Below are positions 1-11,348 of a stretch of DNA of 64,000 nucleotides, piece by piece (position 1 is the stretch's first letter; each line of letters begins with the position of its first letter). A program made the position numbers and the translations under genes. The stretch covers positions 1 to 64,000 of the forward strand of contig QLIY01000346.1 of NCBI GenBank assembly GCA_003260075.1. Reading direction: 5' to 3'. Under the pieces are notes generated by a model. That model saw only the letters and a program-made list of their open reading frames with translations. It was not told where the DNA came from and did not search any database. The DNA is from Phallusia mammillata. Its lineage: Eukaryota > Chordata > Ascidiacea > Phlebobranchia > Ascidiidae.

Positions 1-276
1 TTGCTAAGTTTCTTTAGGGCATGGTTCAAGGATGCACAATCATAGTAACCTGAATGAGTGTGATTAATATTGGCCAGTAAACAGGGTGAAAATGGTGATT
101 TTACTGGTGAAATAGAACTTACTAGCTCTGAGTTACTGACATTGCTGAATGGTAAATAGGACAGTAGGCATCGGGTACAAAAGTATGGGGTGTTATTGTG
201 AAGATTACTTGCACATTTGTTGCATTTCATGTGGAAGAGAAGTGGTAAAAGTTTGTGGGTTTAAATACAACAAGTA

Positions 277-1109
277 TTAACAAATCTTATGCCTCACCAA
301 GTCTTTGTCACTGTGGATGGCAATGATGTTGCTGTTGTCATCCTTCTTCAGAAATGTCGCTCCGTTCCTAGTCCAGATGTGATGGTATTGGTGCTCCCTC
401 CTAAACCGGAGACAGTTGTTAAATCTCTCACGGTTCTTCTTTGTCAGACTCTCGTTGATGAAAATTTGATTCCCAGGGGCTACGCCTTTGTTGNAAAAAT
501 TTGGTTCCCAGGGGCTACGCCTTTGTTGGATTGTTTTAGCCTATACCGGTTGGAGTAAATGGCATCTCTCACTTTGCGGCTCATAAATTTAGCAATGATT
601 GCCCGACGGGGATGATCTTTAGAGACTCTCCTAAGTCGGTGAGAGATACTGATGTCAGGTTTGGTGATGGTGATCCCTAACCTTTTAACAGCAGAGATGA
701 CTAAGTCATCTGTGCACTCCGTTTCCGAATAGGGCAGGCCTTTGAACTCCAAGCATGGTCTTTGACCATATTGCTCGAGATCATTTAAGCTCTCGACATT
801 GGAGATTGTTTGCACTTGTAGTTCTTTTACAGCCTTTTTGAGTTCCCTGTTTTCAGTTTTTAGAAGTTTCATCTCAGCCTCGTTGTTTACCAGCTGAGTC
901 TGTACCGTATCATATTGTTCCTGCAAGAAAGTTTGGCTCTTGCGGATCTCCCTGAGCTCATTGATTAGTTCTTTTAGGGTTGAGTCGGTGNCGTCGGTCG
1001 AGATTTTACTCTCCCGTACCTCATCTCTCAGGGATTCTATCCTTTCAAGAACCACAGACTGTTCGTCCTTTTTTTTCTTCGATTGAGACATCTTTCCAAT
1101 AATCCTCAA
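277..1109 (-). mobile_element. Non-LTR retrotransposon (LINE) ORF1, nearly complete
   Basis: The minus-strand reading frame encodes an ORF1-type protein. A lysine-rich N terminus (start at 1109, or at 1091 with MSQSKKKKDE) is followed by a long charged coiled coil (about residues 20-110), then an RNA-binding-like domain with NDLEQYGQR, an ISHRLRR stretch and a PRRAIIAKF stretch. This layout is typical of LINE ORF1 proteins. The frame is interrupted near 494, where an N sits between two almost identical 30-odd-base copies. After that junction the frame resumes as NQIFINESLTKKNRE and continues through WTRNG and KKDDNSNIIAI to a stop at 279-277. The C-terminal part resembles the end of other LINE ORF1 proteins. 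A second N lies at 991. ORF2 (endonuclease and reverse transcriptase) is not in the window and would lie to the left. The family clade cannot be decided from ORF1 alone. Confidence 0.82.
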
Positions 1110-1172
1110 GTTTTCACACGAATTCTCAGCAAATCAGATTTTTTTATATTTAAATAATGTTACCTAAGCAAC

Positions 1173-1188
1173 CTTATTCAAATAGAAT
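1173..1188 (-). ncRNA. Exact copy of the Ciona spliced-leader (SL) sequence, followed by GT
   Basis: Read on the minus strand, these 16 bases are ATTCTATTTGAATAAG, identical to the trans-spliced leader I recall for Ciona intestinalis. The next two bases (1172-1171) are GT, as an SL donor site would need. The match lies about 65 bases upstream of the LINE ORF1 start, in the same orientation. It could be an SL RNA gene copy next to which the LINE sits, or the 5' end of a retrocopied LINE mRNA that had been SL trans-spliced. The downstream stretch is AT-rich and I could not identify a convincing Sm site, so a functional SL RNA gene is not shown. Confidence 0.65.
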
Positions 1189-1215
1189 CTTCACGACCTA
1201 TCACTTCATTTAGAT

Positions 1216-1300
1216 CAGTGATTCTTAACCTTTTTGTAACGGCCGAACCCCTACGATATTCTTCAGCATTTGGTCGAACCCCAAGGGGGGGGGGGCCAGT
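1216..1300 (+). mobile_element. 5' end fragment of a hAT-like non-autonomous element
   Basis: The sequence begins CAGTGATTCTTAACC, the usual terminal pattern (CAGxGxTxCxxAACC) of several other elements in this window that have 8-bp target duplications. I could not find the opposite end. A run of 11 G at 1285-1295 may be another converted gap. Confidence 0.45.
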
Positions 1301-1693
1301 GCGGGATGTGGACAAAAAAACATAGGAAATTTTAGAAGGAGCTCGTCAGTTACATTGGGTTGCTAAAAAACATTTTTCTGTCTGTCTACATACGTCACAG
1401 CGTTTTTGCATGGATTGCATGGAAGACAATGATAATAATTATTGTGTCCCCGAAAAAAAAAAGATATACCCAAAATATATATCTGTAGTCATCGATGAGT
1501 TACAACAGCGTCACTACAAATCAAAAGGTATACCACCGTCCTTAACCTCCCAAGCCCCCGGGCTTGTCAGGACCGGAGTCCTGGAAACTCTTGCACTTCG
1601 GTTCGTTTTTTTATTACTTCTGAAAGGCACAAGAAGGAACAGGGACAGAAAGAGAGGGTAATAAACGAGTGCAGTTTTATATATACCCCGGAT
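1301..1693. other. No gene seen
   Basis: AT-rich sequence with short A runs. The longest reading frame (1410-1661) has no recognisable domain and no splice context. Confidence 0.5.
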
Positions 1694-1964
1694 CAGAGTC
1701 GCAAGTCGGGCCGGGCTTTTCCGGCCGGGTTCGGGCTTAGGTATTTGTCAGAAAACGGGATCAAAACGGGTCTGACTTTACGTTCAGTTTCGGCCATTTT
1801 TTAGTAACAATTCTCTGGCTTTGACCGAATGCCCACCCTACTCTAAAAATTTCGGGCCTAAACGGGCTTCTCATAAACGTTTCGGGTTAGGGCCCGGCTT
1901 CGGGCTTATACTTTCGGGTTCGGGCCGGGTTCGGGCTCAGATTTCGGGCCCGCTTGCAACTCTG
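1694..1964. mobile_element. hAT-like MITE, TCGGGCC-rich family, copy 1
   Basis: The element starts CAGAGTCGCAAGTCGGGCC and ends with its inverted counterpart GCTTGCAACTCTG. It is flanked by a perfect 8-bp target-site duplication CCCCGGAT (1686-1693 and 1965-1972). The interior is low complexity, built from TCGGG and CGGGC words. A second copy lies at 19786-20095. No transposase is encoded. Confidence 0.88.
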
Positions 1965-2274
1965 CCCCGGATAAATGCGTTAAATCGTACACATGTGCTC
2001 TTGTCATTGATTCTTGCACAATTCCCACACAAGCAGCGTCCAATCACAGCATAGTACAAAAACATACAAAGACGCATCTACATCTTAATTTACTATGACA
2101 GGAAATATTACAAAGTCCGAACATGATTTATTAATACTGTTTAATTTGGTGCTACACATTTTAACTTCCTCGCAAGCTACGAGCTGGCGAGTCAAAAGCG
2201 AGCCATTTTGGTAAACAACTATTGCAAAGTTTTACAGATTATGTCGAATTCTGTCGCAATAGCTACAACCCAAG

Positions 2275-2955
2275 CTTAAAACGACATTGAAAAATGATTT
2301 TTTTACTAATGGTAAACTGCTGAGTTTTTTCAACCGCTTATTCCATTAGTCAGGCGGGGGTGGTTTTGAACTCCACATGATGACTAAACAAAAAACGATA
2401 GGGCTACTTGGCTTATATCAGCCGTGACGCAAAATCAAAGAAATGTTTTCACTCATATTATTGCTTCGCGCAACTAAATGTTTTGATGCCTTTAAATACT
2501 GATTTTTTTATAATTCACTTCTTTCTCATTTGGGCTTTAACCAAACAAAATCTAGTATTGTTTGGAAATGGGATTGCAACAGTAACATACAGAACTACAG
2601 AACAAAACAGTTTTCAGTTGTGGCTTCAAGTGCAGTCATTCGTGTTATGTTTAGAATGGTTCATGCACTTAATATTGCCGCCGTACTCCGGGCTAGTTGA
2701 ACTATCGGGAAGTAACTGCCCGATGAAGGTTCAATATCGCGGCAACAGACCAACTTGCACGCAAGTGGTTATAATTTTAAAAGTATTACGTAATTTTGCA
2801 ATGTTTTACGATATTGAAAACGGCCAAAACAGGCAAAAATGTATTGTTTAGCAGATTTAAGTGACTTTTGCCACCAACAGTCACGTGTGTCGCGACTGTC
2901 AGAATCACAAAAAAGCGAAGTCATCACGTGATATTGCAGACAGGGAACCGTGAAT

Positions 2956-2993
<38 letters not shown>

Positions 2994-3416
2994 AAGTCAT
3001 CTGCCACGTTTTGCGGAATTGTCATAAAAAGTATAGTATATTTCGTTTAGCCGCAATATGTCAGTATTTATGCTAATATGCGATCATCAAACGACTGTTT
3101 GTTTAAATGGATTGTACATTAAGAGATATTTTTCCATTAGTAAAAACGACCTGCCGCTCAATAGAAAATTTTTTCAAGACGCAACATTACATGATATGGC
3201 ATAAAGCAATCGACCATCAATTATAACGCTTTGTGTAATAGTCAGTGAAAACGTAACATATATTATTTAGCAAACGTAATAGGCTTTATCAATTGAGCGA
3301 TAATGGACCAAAAGTAGCCTATATTTGTATTTATGCAACTATTAGATCATGTGAAGTAGATTTTGACAATTGCTTACGTAAAGAAATTTGTTTTTAGTAC
3401 AGTTGGTTGCAAAACA
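2275..3416 (+). repeat. Segmental duplication upstream of atlastin-like copy A (paralogous to about 13015-14061)
   Basis: This non-coding stretch aligns by eye with 13015-14061, upstream of copy B. Shared blocks include the region around TTGCTTCGCGCAACTAAATG and GGGATTGC(A/G)ACAGTAA, and TATTAGATCATGTGAAGT just before exon 1. The alignment carries many substitutions and indels. It shows that the atlastin-like cluster arose by duplicating a unit that included about 1.1 kb of upstream sequence. A C36 run lies at 2957-2992. The reading frames here (for example 2408-2851) are not conserved in the paralogous stretch and are not taken as genes. Confidence 0.7.
2957..2992 (+). other. C36 homopolymer, probable converted assembly gap
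   Basis: Thirty-six consecutive C. No flanking duplication is seen. Interpreted as gap characters written as C. Confidence 0.6.
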
Positions 3417-5612
3417 ATGCAGAAACAGGATAAGGATATTCACAAGGCTGTTCAACTCGTATTTCCTGATCCTGGACATTTTGGTTCATTCTGCATCAAC
3501 AATGAAGAAATCGAAAGAATCTTTGGTCGTCCAGATGTTGCTAACACGCCGGTTGCTCTTTACTCTGTTACTGGAGCTTTTCGAAAAGGAAAATCTTTTA
3601 TGCTTAACTTGTTCTTGAAATATCTGTGGTCGGGTAATGATCAAAAGCTATACTTAAATATTAACGTCTAAAACAGTAAAAAAAGGCAGATTAAACGTGC
3701 TGTCTTTGGATGATTGTTATGCGCAATTTTGCATAACTAGCTAAAATCCTGCAATCAACTTTCATTTTTATGCAATACACATTTAGGCTTAAGGACCGCG
3801 AGCCTTCTAAATAATGACAAAGGGACCGTTTTGAAAAAAATATGAAAAAGTTTGGGAACCACTGATATTCATGGATAAGGGATGAACCATTTTTTAAAGA
3901 AACGCCCGAAGGAAAAGTAACAAATTGTAGTTTGTTGTTGGATTTAGATTCCAAATCAAATCGTATAAAATTACAGACGCCTATGCAAAATCAAGCAAAT
4001 TAAACCAAAAGATCACTTTTACTTGACCATACCTTTTACGGGACAATTGCGTTTCATACGGCTGGCCGTTTGTAAAAATATTTATTTCATTTAAAAAAAA
4101 TGCGTTTGTAGGACAAAGGCAATGCAATTACATTCTGATTTCGCTATGTCAGAACGACTAAGTCATTTTCTCTCCGATTTAGCTGGATTACAATGAGAAA
4201 ACATTTGTTACTCTCATTTAGCTAAATCAAAACGGTGGAGCATTCGATTTAATAATAACAAGGTATTGTTGCGAAGTTTTCAAAAGTTTTACACGACGGA
4301 CCTAAACTAACTAAAATTTCTTGCCTCCGAAATTATGTACCTTTCAGTATCTCAATGCAGTTTATAGTTTCAAACTTTTTAATTGTTTCAAACGGTGCAA
4401 GTTTTCTAATGGTCTGTTGTAAATTAAAACAAAAAAGAACAAGACCTCACAGCATACTTAGTATAGTGGTCCGACCCATATTCCAGGCTGGTTTAGTGCA
4501 CAATCAAGATTGTATTATCGTTTTGATTCGGCAACTTGTCCCGCTACACCAATCCACTATTAAATTGAATAACTTAGCATACGGAATTATTGTTGCGCAT
4601 GTTACCTTTCAAATTATTTTTTTGCAAGGTAAACAATCAACAGCAAAATGTAATTTTTGTAAAGGCATTTTTCTGAGTCGTATTAATTTGTGAACTGTTG
4701 TAGCAAAGTAAAGACTGATCAATAAAAAATATCATTGTCAGGTTGCCATATTTCTAATGGACACACAGGGTTCATTTGATTCTTCATCATCGATGACTGG
4801 TACCTCGGTTATATTTGCACTCAGCACCCTCATAAGTTCGATGCAAATTTACAACGTCATGGACCAAATTCAGGAGGATTCGTTGCAAAATCTCCAGGTG
4901 CAAACCTTTGTGAAAAAATACAGATCAAGTTTATTTTTAGACTTTTTTAGTAAAAATATACTTATAACACATTTGCTCAAATTTATTTTTGCAGCTGTTT
5001 GTTGAATACGGAAAGATCATTAAAGGTGAATCAAAAAGTTTGGAAAGTCAATTTCAGGTTTGAAATTTTTGTTTATTTTTCATAACATAAATTTGTCTTA
5101 AGTTCGACTATAAAGTTTGAGTCAATTGAGAATCAAAAGTTTTGGACTTTTATTCAGGATCTATTGTTTCTGGTGCGTGATTGGTCGGATACCGACGTAC
5201 CTCTTGGTTTTGAAGGCGGCCAAATACATTTGAATGAAGTGCTTCAACCAAAAGTTGACCACCATGATTTGAGTTCTGTCAGAGAAACTATTCATCTGGT
5301 TTTTGAAAAGGTCTCATGCTGTTTGCTTCCGTCGCCTGGCGAAAAAGTCATAGAGCGAGGGAGAAGTGATGGAAACAATTTAAAACTCGGAGGTACTTAG
5401 GAGAACTTTACATGTTTTAGCAAATCGCAACAAACATCTGTTTTATTACACTTTTAGATGTAAAACCGAAGTTTTTACAAACGGTAAATTCGATAGCAAC
5501 AAACATTTTCGCCGGAGAGAATATCGTTACAAAACAAATATTTAATCAAGCAGTAACAGGAATAGATCTAATTAATGCGGCGTTAGAATACTTTGAAGTA
5601 ATTCAAAGTGGG
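3417..5612 (+). pseudogene. Atlastin-like GTPase copy A, 5'-half pseudogene
   Basis: The exons seen are exon 1 (ATG at 3417; P-loop GAFRKGKSF; ends 3647), a degraded exon 2 (about 3868-3928, ending KETPEGK), exon 3 with the G3 motif MDTQGSFDSSSS (about 4742-4897), exon 4 LFVEYGKIIKGE (about 4994-5056), exon 5 with LLFLVRDWSDTD (5159-5393) and the first part of exon 6 (5457-5612), cut by a C10 run. Exon 1 lacks its donor: copy B reads CAAAAGGTATAC but copy A reads CAAAAGCTATAC, so GT is CT at 3648-3649. Exon 2 has lost the first two thirds. Everything after exon 6 is missing. Exons 3-5 remain open and look recently decayed. The G-domain motifs (P-loop, DTQG, RDW) match atlastins more than guanylate-binding proteins. 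I call it a pseudogene, though an assembly gap may have removed the 3' part. Confidence 0.75.
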
Positions 5613-5622
5613 CCCCCCCCCC

Positions 5623-6500
5623 TGTTTCAAACGGTGCAAGTTTTCTAATGGTCTGTTGTAAATTAAAACAGAAAAGAACAAGATCTTACAGCATGCTCAG
5701 TATAGTAGTCCGACCCATATTCCAGGCTGGTTTAGTGCGAAATCAAGATTGTATTTCCGTTTTGATTCAGCAACTTGTCCCGCTGCACCAATCCACTATT
5801 AAATTGAATAACTTAGCATACAGAAATATCATTGTCAGGTTGCCATATTCCTAATGGACACCCAGGGTTCATTTGATTCTTCATCATCGATGACTGGTAC
5901 CTCGGTTATATTTGCACTCAGCACCTTCAAGTTCGCTGCAAATTAACGTCATGGACCAAATTCAAAAGGATACGCTGCAAAATCTACAGGTGCTAAAATA
6001 ATTGTGAAGAAAATATAGTTTAAGTGTCTTTTTGGAGTGTATTAGGAATAATATTCACAAAAAACAAAACAAATGCGTGTTTATTCTTACAACCGAAATG
6101 TTTTTTGGGCAGATGTTTGCTGAATACGAAAAGATGACTAAAACTGAATTGAAAAGTTCGGAAAGTCAATTTCAGGTTTGACCTTTTTCTACAACTTTAA
6201 TGACAAAATTGTGGCATGAGTCCGATAAAGAATCAAAAGCTTTTGACTTTTATTTAGGACCTATTGTTTCTGGTGCGTGATTGGTCGGATAACGACGTCT
6301 CTATTGGTTTTGAAGGCGGCAAAAAACATTTGAATGAAGTGCTTCAACTAAAGGCAGACCATCATGATTTGACCTCTGTCAGAAAAACCATTCACCTGGT
6401 TTTTGAAAAGGTTTCATGCTGTTTGCCTTCATCGCCTGGCAAGAAAGTCAAAAAGCGAGGGAGAAGTGAATGGAACAATTTGAAATTCGGAGGTATATGA
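5623..6500 (+). pseudogene. Atlastin-like GTPase copy D, fragment with exons 3-5
   Basis: After the C10 run at 5613-5622 the sequence jumps back to the intron preceding exon 3. Exon 3 (about 5837-5987) keeps MDTQGSFDSSSSMTGTSVIF but has lost bases around the ISS/LQIYN stretch, which shifts the frame. Exon 4 (about 6113-6175) and exon 5 (6259-6493, with LLFLVRDWSDND) are open. Its introns resemble those of copy B, and the sequence after exon 5 resembles copy C. It is therefore not simply the other allele of copy A and probably represents a further, partly assembled copy. Confidence 0.65.
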
Positions 6501-7536
6501 GACACTATAAAGTCTTTAAGTCAATTTGTAGTTTTACGGTCGTTTTTGGTATTTACAATATATTATACCAATACCATGCAGTTGTCAGTGTTTGAACAAA
6601 AAAAGTATTTTTTGTCTTTATCACATAACTTAGTAAAACTTTTGTACATTAGATTTACAACTTGAATGATAACTTGTTTATGTCATCATCAGTGATATAA
6701 TGGGGCCAGTACGAGTGTGATAGGATAGAGTCAATGTGACTGTCTGCAGACACACGTACTTCCGATTTTAAGATTTCACACGATGCACTCCGGGTATTGG
6801 CCAAAACCCACGCCATTAAACAACAGACGAAAGTTGCCTAGACGAAAGTTGCCTTACCAAGTTGTTTGCAGCCGCGCGTGTTTGGCTTCTTGCAAATCCC
6901 ATCTCATCTAGCTTTATTAAAATAGTTTCCTCTTCACTTGTCATTCTGGCCCCAAATTCCATCGAAACTTCAAATGGTTTAGGCATCGAAGTCGCCAAAC
7001 AATGTCAAAATTGACGTATTGGCTGCAAACTTTACCACCTAAACATTCTGCTAACATGTAACTGTTGTATGTTAATGCATATATGGTCCAAGTCCACATA
7101 ACAAAGAGTTTGTTGGTTAAAATATGTTGGGGCCTATTAAATTTCGTCATACCTAGGAGAAGAAACTACTACAATGTGTTTAAAGCATACGTTTACATAC
7201 AATACGGCGGTAAAACTTTTTGCTGTGGAAACACCTGTCATAAACACATCTTACCCATTGATAAATATTAATCAACTTTGTTACATTTCGTTTCTTGTTA
7301 GCCCCAAAAGGCCGAGAAACACTAAAACAGAGGTATAGGAAGTGTTTTCGGCCTTGCTTGACTTACAAACCTTTCAAATAAAACTGTTGTGCGAGTTATA
7401 GTGGAATACGAAAGTCGAGCTCCTACATTTTTCTGAAAAATCTCACTTCTTATGAACATTAACCTTATTATTTATACGGCTTCGTTACAACTATGAGTTC
7501 TGTCATAATCTGATTGTTTTGCTTTGTTTTACAACT
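6501..7536. other. No gene seen
   Basis: AT-rich sequence after copy D. Short reading frames at 6816-6998, 6941-7150 and 7065-7271 overlap each other on both strands and show no family resemblance. Confidence 0.5.
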
Positions 7537-7544
7537 GTCTACAT

Positions 7545-8171
7545 CAGGGGTGGGCAACCTGCGGCCCCCCCCCCCAGCTGATTTAATTTGTCAACAAACA
7601 GCCACAACCGACAAAAACAACAAATGGGGTAACCCCCAAAGCTGTTCGTAATATCCATAGCATACCACGTCGCCTAAAGCGCAGAATCCATAATATGGAA
7701 TATAGTACGACAGCATAAAGGCCCGGGATTATCCAGAATCCCACAGTTTAAGGGCCCAAAAATCCAGAATCCCACAGTTTAAGCGCCTAAAAGTAGACGG
7801 ATCGGCCCCCCCCCCAAAATCACTTTGTGTGGTGCACATGTGCGGCCCTCGATCCAATTTTGAAATTTATAATTGGAAAGAAAAGAACCCTATAATTTGA
7901 AGCCTGTGCTCTAACAACACCCCCCCCCCTGTGTGATGCACATGTGCGGCCCTCGATCCAATTTTGAAATTTATAATTGGAAGGAAAAGGACTCCATAAA
8001 TTGAAGCCGGTGCTCTAACTTCCAACCTTCTACCGCACTGTAAGGTTCAGAATCCATAACATGGAATATAACACGACAGCATAAAGACCCGGGATTATCC
8101 AGAATCCGACAGTTTAAAGCGCCTAAAAGTAGACGGATCGGGTGTACAGTAACAAAGGTTGCCCACCCTTG
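7545..8171. mobile_element. hAT-like element with TIR CAGGGGTGGGCAACC, interrupted by gap runs
   Basis: The left end is CAGGGGTGGGCAACC and the right end GGTTGCCCACCCTTG, nearly perfect inverted repeats. The flanks are GTCTACAT (7537-7544) and GTATACAT (8172-8179), an 8-bp target duplication with one mismatch. Three C runs (7565-7575, 7806-7815, 7920-7929) interrupt it, and parts of its interior are present twice, so its true length is uncertain. No transposase is encoded. Confidence 0.75.
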
Positions 8172-8450
8172 GTATACATGATACTTTCTTGCACAATACG
8201 TGCGAAACGCATTGCACCCCTGATGGCTGCTACAATGCATAAGTCGATATTTAGTCACAGTCCCCCCTTGGAGATAGCTGACGCCACCTGGTTACAATCC
8301 CCCCCCCCCCCACCCCTGGTAGCCTATACATGATACTTTCTTGCACAATAAGTGCGGAACGCATTGCACCTCTGAAGGCTGCTACAATGCATAAGTCGAT
8401 ATTTAGTCACAGTCCCCCTGGGAGATAGCTGACGCCACCTGCTTACAATA
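8172..8450. repeat. Duplicated contig ends around C13 run (8299-8311)
   Basis: The sequence from 8172 to 8298 recurs after the run up to about 8450. Within one 36-base stretch the copies differ at four positions (for example ACCCCTGATGG against ACCTCTGAAGG), the pattern expected of two alleles. Confidence 0.7.
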
Positions 8451-8488
8451 CCTGGGTCTTGCACGTACGTTAAGTGACACTATGCGGG

Positions 8489-8777
8489 TTAAACCCCGAA
8501 GAGTGCGTTATTGGTAAGCAATTGGCGACGGAAGTAACATAACAACCCCTTAAAAACACAATGCCGCCCCTGGTCAAAAACCACCAAACAAAGAGAAGCA
8601 ATTTTCTTTTAATTTAAATCTCTCAAACCCCCCCCCCTTAAACCCCGAAGAGTGCGTTATTGGTAAGCAATTGGCGACGGAAGTATCATAACAACCCCTT
8701 AAAAACACAATAGCGCCCCTGGTCGAAAACCACCAAACAAAGAGAAGCAATTTTCTTTTAATTTAAATCTCCCAATT
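8489..8777. repeat. Duplicated contig ends around C10 run (8628-8637)
   Basis: The stretch beginning TTAAACCCCGAAGAGTGCG occurs before and after the run, with only a few substitutions. Confidence 0.7.
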
Positions 8778-9100
8778 ATGCAACAAAACTTGAAACCCTG
8801 CAGATATTGCAAGTTGCATTATTATTCCTCACTTCAACTAAATTCATGCTACTGGGCCATACAACAGTATTTAAGACACAAAAATAACGACCGTACTGCA
8901 ATCCGCAAAACAAATCTAAACTAGACGAACTTATACAAGTTTATAAATGCCCAAAAATCGTTACACGGGGTGTCGTAAACCCTTAACTTTGGGTTTATTG
9001 AAAATCAACGCCAGAGACCATATTCGGTCACAAAAGCTGTTTTATTGCTTGAGTTTTAGTGCTCGACAAACTTTGGAACGGAAGGAGAATTTTAATAGCA

Positions 9101-9370
9101 AGCTAACGGATTAAAAATATTATAATACTTTTGCTTTGAATTAAACTGTAACGCACAGAAGAAAGGGAAAACGTTTTCTGATCATTTTTTTGAACACATA
9201 GGCAGACTTGTTTAAAGCAAAAAAATTAAAAGTCCCCCCCCCCAGCTAACGGATTAAAAATATTATAATACTTTTGCTTTGAATTAAACTGCAACGCACA
9301 GAAGAAAGGGAAAACGTTTTCTGATAATTTTTTTAAACACATAGGCAGACTTGTTTAAAGCAAAAAAAAA
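9101..9370. repeat. Duplicated contig ends around C10 run (9234-9243)
   Basis: The stretch beginning AGCTAACGGATTAAAAATAT occurs at 9101 and again at 9244. I count three substitutions across about 125 bases. Confidence 0.75.
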
Positions 9371-9405
9371 ATAAGATGGTCAGAAACAGATCATGTTTTA
9401 ACTGC

Positions 9406-9575
9406 CCACAATAATTACATGATAATATTTGCATGAAAGCCACTAATTTAATCAGTTTGTTTTAACTTTAAATTGGGTCAAACGCCCCCCCCCCCCCACA
9501 ATAATTACATGATAATATTTGCATGAAAGCCACTAATTTAATCCGTTTGTTTTAACTTTAAATTGGGTCAAACGC
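9406..9575. repeat. Duplicated contig ends around C13 run (9485-9497)
   Basis: The stretch beginning CACAATAATTACATGATAAT occurs on both sides of the run with a single substitution seen. Confidence 0.75.
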
Positions 9576-9644
9576 TAAACCATTACATATAGTCTTGCAA
9601 AATTAAGGTGCTAACAATGCTTACAACAAGGCAGTGACGATGCA

Positions 9645-9880
9645 CCCTCCTTATATGATAAGGTTAATAATTGCCCAATTTCGAAGTACAGTAACCCTTA
9701 AAGTACCTCAAGCTGTAGTTAATCCATATACATTTTTACAACTTTTACGGTTTGTTTGACAGCCCCCCCCCCCTCCTTATATGATAAGGTTAATAATTGC
9801 CCAATTTCGAAGTACAGTAATCCATATACATTCTACAGTTAATCCATATACATTCTTACAACTTTTACGGTTTGTTTAAA
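9645..9880. repeat. Duplicated contig ends around C11 run (9763-9773)
   Basis: CCTCCTTATATGATAAGG and the following sequence are repeated after the run. The second copy has a rearranged middle containing an extra ATCCATATACATTC unit. Confidence 0.65.
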
Positions 9881-9990
9881 AACTCGTAAAAAAGACTTAA
9901 AAAGACGCGATTTTGTGCAAATCCGAGCCAGAATCAGGCTTGTGGGCAAACATCAACGCGAAAAATGCCGTTTAACGATGCTGTTTAAAC

Positions 9991-10467
9991 CAGTGCTCTT
10001 CAACCATTTTAGTACCACGGAACCCCCAAGGTGTTTTGTCAAACTTTGCGGAACCCCCTATAAAATAACTTTAATGAGTGTAAGAAGTAGGCTAGGTCAA
10101 AGAAAAGGATTTCATTTTTTCTTAACACACCCAAAGCACAAGATAAAAGTTGACATCAGTTGGATGATTCTTTGAAACACATTGCTATGTTACTTGGATC
10201 AGTCGTTTCTATATTATCTCGCAATTTGGAGTGGATCATGGCTGTGTTTATTACGTCACAATTGATCAATCGTGTAACCAAGATTAACAATATTGAACAG
10301 GCCAGGCGAGCATTGCTGTTCGCAGCAGTGATATTATGAATCATTAATGTTTGACTTGCATCACCTAACCGCTGCAAACCCCCAGTGCAACCCTTAAAGT
10401 TTACGGAACCCCTGTAAGGGTTGTACGGAACCCTACGGTTCCATGGAACCCCGGTTGAAGAGCACCG
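9991..10467. mobile_element. hAT-like MITE with TIR CAGTGCTCTTCAACC
   Basis: Terminal inverted repeats of 15 bases (CAGTGCTCTTCAACC and the complement of CGGTGCTCTTCAACC) enclose 477 bases. The flanking 8-bp target duplication is perfect: GTTTAAAC at 9983-9990 and 10468-10475. The subterminal regions contain ACGGAACCCC and GGAACCCCC words. No transposase is encoded. Confidence 0.9.
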
Positions 10468-10475
10468 GTTTAAAC

Positions 10476-11298
10476 CATAAAATAAAGTATGAGCCAGTCA
10501 GTCATAAACCATAAAGTATGAGTCAGTCAATGTTCGACGAAAAGATACGATTTGCACTGAAACAGATAAAACACTATTCTTGCGACGTGCACCTTACAGT
10601 ATGGGCCTGTTTAAAGGTCAATGATGTACGGTGAGCGTTGTTGCAAATAAAAACAGCCAACCTTTGTGTATTAGACGTGCACCATGTCTTGAAAATGTCG
10701 AAAAGTATATAATTATAGTTATGCAACAGTTGTGATTTGAAACGTAATTTTAAGTGGGCCGTGTAACACGTTTTCATTTGGGCCTCGGATTTAAACCTGT
10801 TTTAAGGTGTAAATATAGAAACCGTTGAAATAATGTGCACAGAGCAATAAAATGCCCCTGGCTCCAAATATATTAACGGCAACTCTTCTTCTTAAAAAAA
10901 TATATTTTCTAGCTGAACAAACCAGCTGACATATGCAAAATTCATGATTTGAAGAAGTTTTTTAATTCACAACAGAACTTTTTGAGCAGGCTTACTGTAA
11001 CATCTTTGTTTCGTGTGTATACAATGCCGTTTAATTAGTTTACACGAAGTTAAGTTATGTGTTTTTTTTATTGTTGTTGCCTTCGCTTACTAGTCTCCGA
11101 TCTTAAACAGTTGCTTTAGTAGAAAGTTATGTTACCGTTGTTTTCACTTTTTGTTTTATGTTTTATTTCGTTTTTGCTGGGTACCCGCAATGTTAAAAGT
11201 TTATAAAAAGAGGTAATCATCTTATGTTCCTGTGAGCAAGATACTTGGTTTTAACTAACTTTGCCAAAAGTGAGTTAAAGTACAAACTCAAAAACAAT

Positions 11299-11348
<50 letters not shown>

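Noticed and set aside
2408..2851. 147-residue open frame upstream of copy A
   Set aside because: The paralogous stretch near 13150-13600 does not keep the frame, and no domain is visible.
8142..9880. CRISPR-like array from the closely spaced repeats
   Set aside because: Repeats are pairs of long unrelated sequences at gap runs, not a short repeat with unique spacers, and the genome is eukaryotic.
11300..11348. C49 tract as a real i-motif/G-quadruplex element
   Set aside because: All runs in the window share the same properties, and two interrupt conserved exons, so an assembly origin is simpler.
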